Source of the DNA: Lutjanus erythropterus
Lineage: Eukaryota > Chordata > Actinopteri > Lutjaniformes > Lutjanidae
Length of the DNA: 64,000 nt
Assembly (NCBI GenBank): GCA_020091685.1
Contig: CM034607.1
Span: 13,382,884 to 13,446,883, forward strand
Direction of reading: 5' to 3'
This document shows, in pieces, positions 59,236 through 64,000 of the stretch. Each line of letters begins with the position of its first letter. Positions within the stretch are counted from its first letter, which is position 1. Below the pieces are notes generated by a model, which saw only the letters and a program-made list of their open reading frames with translations, ran no database searches and had not been told where the DNA came from. Both the position numbers and the translations under genes were made by a program.

Positions 59236-61514
59236 TGCTGTTGCTATGTCCCAGTGTGTTTAGTATCATTTAATTTCCTTCAAATAAGTCTGACTGTTGT
59301 GTAGCATAATATTCCACGTTATACTATTTTGACAAAAGGAACATTTTAGGTGGTATTGTTAGAGTCATCATTCTTATTCATTCGGAGCTGTGTTTCTGGT
59401 CACCTGATGAATTAGGTTTAATATTCACCCTTGTTTTAGCTCTGTTTTTCTCACTTGAGGGAAATATCTGACTCTTAAGCTGCTAAAGGCTCAACTACAT
59501 TCACTAACCAGTTACTAACTTTGTCTGACATTTGGTGCTGCACAGGAAGCAGGGATTTTTTTAAAGGTTTTTTCACTTAAAACAGCTGCCTTCTGCCAGC
59601 AACAACAGAGCTGTGAGAGCGTTTACAGGCTAGAAAACAATGATAATGATTTTAAAAGCACTGATAAGCTCTGTGAAGCTGAAAGGGTCAACACAGTGAA
59701 CTGTGAGTTGACTAAGCATGCATTATTGATGCAATAGTATTGATTATATGAGCTTTAAGTAATTCATGTTTATGATAATGATGACTATCGATTGTATGAT
59801 AACTGATAAAGGAAAACACTTCTTTTATATGATGGTGTGTGTTGCAGTGTTATCTGTATTATGTGAGGTGACGCCATCACATGTAGTACCGGACTACATT
59901 ATTTACTTACCTTACCCACAAAAACACATGACTCACGACCTATCCAGCCTGAAAGCCTCAGCATGCATAAATTTCAACTGAGGATAAAAAATGTGAAACT
60001 GCTATTTATTTTCTCATTCATTCTGCCCTCATTGATTCCATGTAAGCCGTATCTAATTCAAGCTACCATACAATAGTGCTAGAAATTCTTACAAGCCTTG
60101 CAGTATATAAAGCTCCAAAGAAAGGGTCTGATCTAAGTGGAGATCCCTGAGGACATTTTGCTATTGATACCCGGAGACGAGTGGATTGAGTAGAGATTTC
60201 ACAGTGTATCTGCGTCTCTTCCCAGACACATTGTCAATATCCTCTTTGGTTCTCGCATCTTTGTTTTCTAAACGCTCAAACCCATCGGGGAATGCACCTT
60301 AAAGGCCGCGGTGGCTTGAACTAAATGAAAAATACAGTCCTCCTATCATCCAGTAGCTCGTTAGCACCTCACTTGCATAGTCATCCCTTTATTTTCTGTC
60401 TAAAAAACAGGCTCCATCTGTTTTCTATGTCATTAAGTTAACCATCATCTGTTTTAATCATTCATTCTCGACTGGTGTCTTTCTCAGAATATGTCTGAGT
60501 GGGGAAAGTGTCAAGAAAATCACTAGTCGCTGCTGGATACAGTTCAACTAATGAGCAGCTCGATATTTCTGACTGGTAGCGTTGGGGCTTTTTCTATCAA
60601 TATGTGAAGCAGTTGCATTTCATTTCTGCATCCCTTTGTCCCTTTTGTTATTCGGCAACCCTCCGTCTACTATCTCCTCAGCTCTGTTTCCTACCAAAAT
60701 AAACACGAGCTGTTGCTTATTCATTTTCCATTTGCTCTCATCTTGCTGTCGCTCTCTGCCTGTGACTATGCGGGATATTGGAATGATGAAACAGCAAGTC
60801 AAAAAAAAGAGGAGAAAAAAGTGTGTACTTGTCAACGGACATGTTTTCAGACTTCATATTTACTTGTTCATTGAATAAGTCCATCTATTTTTAATCAAAT
60901 GCGGTGAAAGTCATTACACCCCTGCCTTTCTGCTGAGTTGTTGACAAGCAGGAGATTTTTTAATAACTATTTACATGCTGATTTATTGCCATCTCTCACT
61001 GTAAACCCCTGCCCTATCTGTCTTCTATCATCTCCCATCGCTCTGCAACTTTCTTCTCATCACCCATGGGCTTTAAATCTAATTCGGAATGGCAGTTTAC
61101 GTTCTCTTACAATGCCAAAAGAAAGGGCATCCTAATAAAGCTCGGAATATCAAAGTGTCCTTTTGCGAAGGCAATTTATAGCGGAGGGGCCAAGGCTTCT
61201 CTTTACCACGGGCATGTCCTGTTTACTTCACGAAGGACTTGTTTTATGCGTCTAAATCATGAATAATAATAATGGTGATGGAGCCTTCATCTTGGCACTC
61301 CATCACAGTTTGAACCCCTGCCATCACTGGCCACATAAAAACCAACTGCAGACGCATAGAGAAAGAGAGATTTATTTACTAATGTGGTTAGTTTCTTTTT
61401 TTTTCTCGGGGGAAGAGAGCACCCTTTTGAGAGGCTTTGGCATTTTGGCAAATAATTAGGAAAGATTTTTATGACATTCATGCCAATAAAGTTTGCTGAA
61501 TTGATGTTGAGTTG
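59236..61514. other. Unique sequence, candidate conserved noncoding DNA at 60.0-61.3 kb
   Basis: No gene. The blocks 60000-60350 (CTTAAAGGCCGCGGTGGCTT at 60298) and 61060-61270 (TTACAATGCCAAAAGAAAGG at 61108, TTTATAGCGGAGGGGCCAAG at 61175) are non-repetitive and of even composition. Frames such as 60582-60878 and 61066-61266 have no recognisable domain. Confidence 0.3.
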
Positions 61515-61722
61515 CACTGAAAGAGAGAATCCGAGGAAGAGGAGACAGATGTGTGAGTAGGGGAAAAAAAGATGCAGAAAAGAGAGGAGGAGGAGCTGAC
61601 CAGACGGGGAACAGAGAGAGGAAGGCGAAGCAGCAGGGGAGGTGTTTGTGTGGAAGACAAGATGATGGTGAAGGGGAGGTGCTGGTAGCAGGAAGGAAAG
61701 GATGAGGAATGATGCATGAGAT
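61515..61722. repeat. Polypurine-rich tract
   Basis: A/G-dominated plus strand (GAAAGAGAGAATCCGAGGAA near 61519, GAAAAGAGAGGAGGAGGAGC near 61577). The two overlapping reverse frames (61456-61746, 61478-61717), rich in Ser, Pro and Leu, are artefacts of this bias. Confidence 0.5.
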
Positions 61723-62374
61723 CACTATTAGAAATAAGGATCCCAAAAGGGTTCTTCCTGAGGGGCTCAGGTTCTACCCTGAACTATTTGCTTAGGATTA
61801 ACTCCTTTTTAGGAAAAAAAAAAAAAAAAAAAATGGGGGGGTCGTCAAGGGTTCTTTATAAGACTAAAGGTTCCAGAAACATTTTGGGTTTTTGAAATCC
61901 TTGAAGAACTTTTTCATCAAGGGTTTATCAAGGGGTTTTTGTACAATAATGTTAAAGGGTTCTCGGTACAAACCCCTGGATGGTATTTAAACCCTTGGAA
62001 TATAAAAAGGTTCTCTGCAGAACCCCCTCATGGTGTTCTAGGTATAACCCTTGTAATATAAAAAGGCTTTTAGAACCCCCTTGGTGGGTTCTTATTGGCA
62101 CCCTTACCGGGTGGAAAGGTTCTTAACAGAACCTCCAGAAAGGGTTTGGGGCGGAACAGTTACACCATAGAAGGATTCTCTGCAGAACCTCTCGGTGTTC
62201 CAGGTTATACCGTTAACAGATGGTTCTAGGTATAACCCTTTAAGTTGAGTTCAATGAAGAACTCTGAAAGGGTTCCAAGTGGAACTTTATAAAAGAGGGA
62301 TCAAAAAGGCTCCCCTATTGGGACAAGCCAGAGAACCCCTTAAGGTTCTGGTTGACACCTTCACTCTAAGAGTG
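61723..62374 (+). mobile_element. AGAACC/GGTTCT-rich TIR element, copy 2 (forward)
   Basis: The left tip CACTATTAGAAATAAGGATC (61723-61742) and the right tip GACACCTTCACTCTAAGAGTG (62354-62374) are imperfect inverted repeats (CACTCTTAGA type). AAGGGTTCT, GGTTCTAGG and AGAACC strings fill the interior. The part beginning AAAAGGGTTCTTCCTGAGGG (61746) matches the reverse complement of the right end of 48466-49184. A poly-A run then G run lies at 61816-61842. Non-coding. Confidence 0.65.
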
Positions 62375-64000
62375 AGGAGATAAATAGGCACGGAGGCAGC
62401 TGCACAGAGAACGCAGGGGGAGTAGAAGACAGACAGTGGTCTATGGAGGGGACTGATCAATACTGTGATTTAGAGATCACAGCTTGGGATGTTCGTCTGT
62501 ACAGCAAACTGATAGATGGAGGATCACATAGAGAGAGAGAAGCACGAGACAGAGAGAAAGTGACAAAAATGAAAGAGTGGACGTCCAGTTGTGTTAAAGA
62601 TTTCTCTCGTCCACTCGTGACCTTTACAAATGGACACCGGGGCCTCTCGCTGCACTCACTCCTCTTTTGCCTTCCTGAGATTCTTTTACAGAATGAAGAA
62701 ATGTTGCAAATCTGTCAGCAGCCATTTACTCTGGGAATTACAACACGCAATCTGTCCCCCCTGAGGACACCAAACAAAACTGCATGTGAAATAATTATAA
62801 CTGAACCCCCCATGAAGATTTATGGCTGTAAAAAAAAAATTAAACATAAGCTCCTACTGTGTGCTAATGCACCCATCTGTGCCACTGAAAGCACTTTCTG
62901 GCTTCTTCTCGTACAAACACACATGCATAACTAATAAGTCTCATTAATCCATTTCTCCACTCACCCAGTGTCGAGGAGTCACTTCTGACCGCACACACAT
63001 TCACACACTTTTATTGGGCAGTGAAGCATTACTAGTGTGTTACAGTAATGTTATGACTTTTTTTTTGTTGTGAGTCATGTAAATTCAGTCGCTAATTGGG
63101 TTGGGCCGACTGACAGTGCCATCAGCCGATGGCAGTCATTGACCACTTGTGTCTCCATGTCCCGTTTGTTACGGTGGTAGTAGTAGATATGTCTGTGAGT
63201 TGCCGTTACAGTGCGTCTTTCAGTTGTGTTGATGTTATTTGCAGTATTCGCTCACTTCCTCGGTATAGCTAGCTGGTTAACTTTCAAGCATCAGAGGCTG
63301 AACACAACTAAGTTACAGACATGTGACCCTCTTAAACCTAGCATTGAAGTGTATGTCTTTGTCTTTGCTCTTTTACTTGGAGTTGGATGAAAGGTTGATA
63401 TCAGATGTAACTGGTCTGGGACAAGTTACACTATCTTACACCAAAATTAGTGTGCATGAGGGTTTCTTCAACCCACTGAAACATGCTCCTTTCAACCAAT
63501 TTTGAATGTGTAAGTGTTGTTTGAATGGAGACAGATGGAATTTGAGGCTAAGACAAAGAGAAGGGGAACAGACCTTCCAATTACTCCAAAGTTGACATAT
63601 ATGCACAATGTGTCTTCTTCGCTGGCTCACTAGCCTTACGTGGGCAAACACTCAGGAATCACCTGAATTTTGTTCTGAGTTTGAAGCTTTATTGTCAGAA
63701 GTGGGCAGCTGTGTGCAGCCACTGCAGCTAAGCTAGCCTCAAAATCATAACTGGCTTCACAAATCAAAATGCAAAATCTCTAATTTTCTTCTTCTTCATA
63801 TGTTAAAGGTAAAATCTGCGACACTGTTTGTAAATGCACAGTCTCGCCGTAGCAAGAACAAAGCAGCATTTAGAGAAATAAAGTGTTATCTTCTGATTGT
63901 TTGACAGCAATTACGTTCACAAAGATAAAGACAAAATGACCCTCTTCTGTGCATGTGTGTATGTATATAAAACATTTTCTGCAGCTCCCGGCAGAGGAAA
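62375..64000. other. Unique sequence, no gene called
   Basis: A 163-codon frame (62443-62934) starts just after the AGAACC element. Its translation has no recognisable domain, membrane segment or signal peptide, and it includes a purine-derived REREARDRE stretch. I therefore do not call it. The rest shows nothing recognised. Confidence 0.3.

Noticed and set aside
61456-61746. 96-codon Ser/Pro/Leu-rich reverse frame
   Set aside because: Compositional artefact of the purine tract; no domain.
62443-62934. 163-codon open frame
   Set aside because: No recognisable domain; part is purine-rich low complexity; no splice or promoter context. One frame of this length by chance is plausible in 64 kb read in six frames.

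Overview
The window looks like teleost fish nuclear DNA, probably a percomorph. It is AT-rich, full of CA/TG, TA and TATC microsatellites, and contains degraded fish-type transposons: a tRNA-derived SINE, L2-like LINE remnants, hAT and Tc1-like miniature elements, and several long-inverted-repeat elements. The species assignment is inference, because no host gene is available to anchor it.

I find no convincing host protein-coding exon, tRNA, rRNA, CRISPR array or bacterial-type operon on either strand. The longest open frames (about 165 codons) are explained by repeats or chance. The only translations that resemble known proteins are decayed reverse transcriptase and C-terminal fragments of non-LTR retrotransposons at 7.65-8.45, 10.97-12.28, 45.85-47.43 and, weakly, 20.31-20.56 kb. 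The window is best read as a large intron or a gene-poor intergenic stretch.

Layout. 0-5 kb: a hAT-like miniature element, two diverged copies of one repeat, and a terminal-inverted-repeat (TIR) element whose relatives recur at 18 and 30 kb. 5-13 kb: dense old repeats, including two L2-like fragments that carry the same foreign block, and a duplicated 300-bp unit. 13-28 kb: mostly unique sequence, broken by a 310-bp TA tract, a SINE and a TATC microsatellite. 28-45 kb: the third copy of the TIR element, a 1.46-kb element with internal tandem units, and two foldback elements. 45-50 kb: a LINE relic cut by a Tc1-like miniature element, then a repeat saturated with AGAACC/GGTTCT. 50-64 kb: a second copy of the 10-kb repeat with one half inverted, a hAT miniature element with a perfect 8-bp target duplication, and a second AGAACC repeat in the opposite orientation.

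The elements do not form a pathway. They record successive transposition: nested insertions give relative ages, and paired copies allow alignment. Unique-looking blocks rich in homeodomain-type cores (near 9.3, 17.2, 37.8-38.5, 44.8-45.6, 47.8-48.4 and 60.0-61.3 kb) are the best candidates for conserved regulatory DNA, but that can only be tested by comparison with other fish. I found no evidence of a new functional system.
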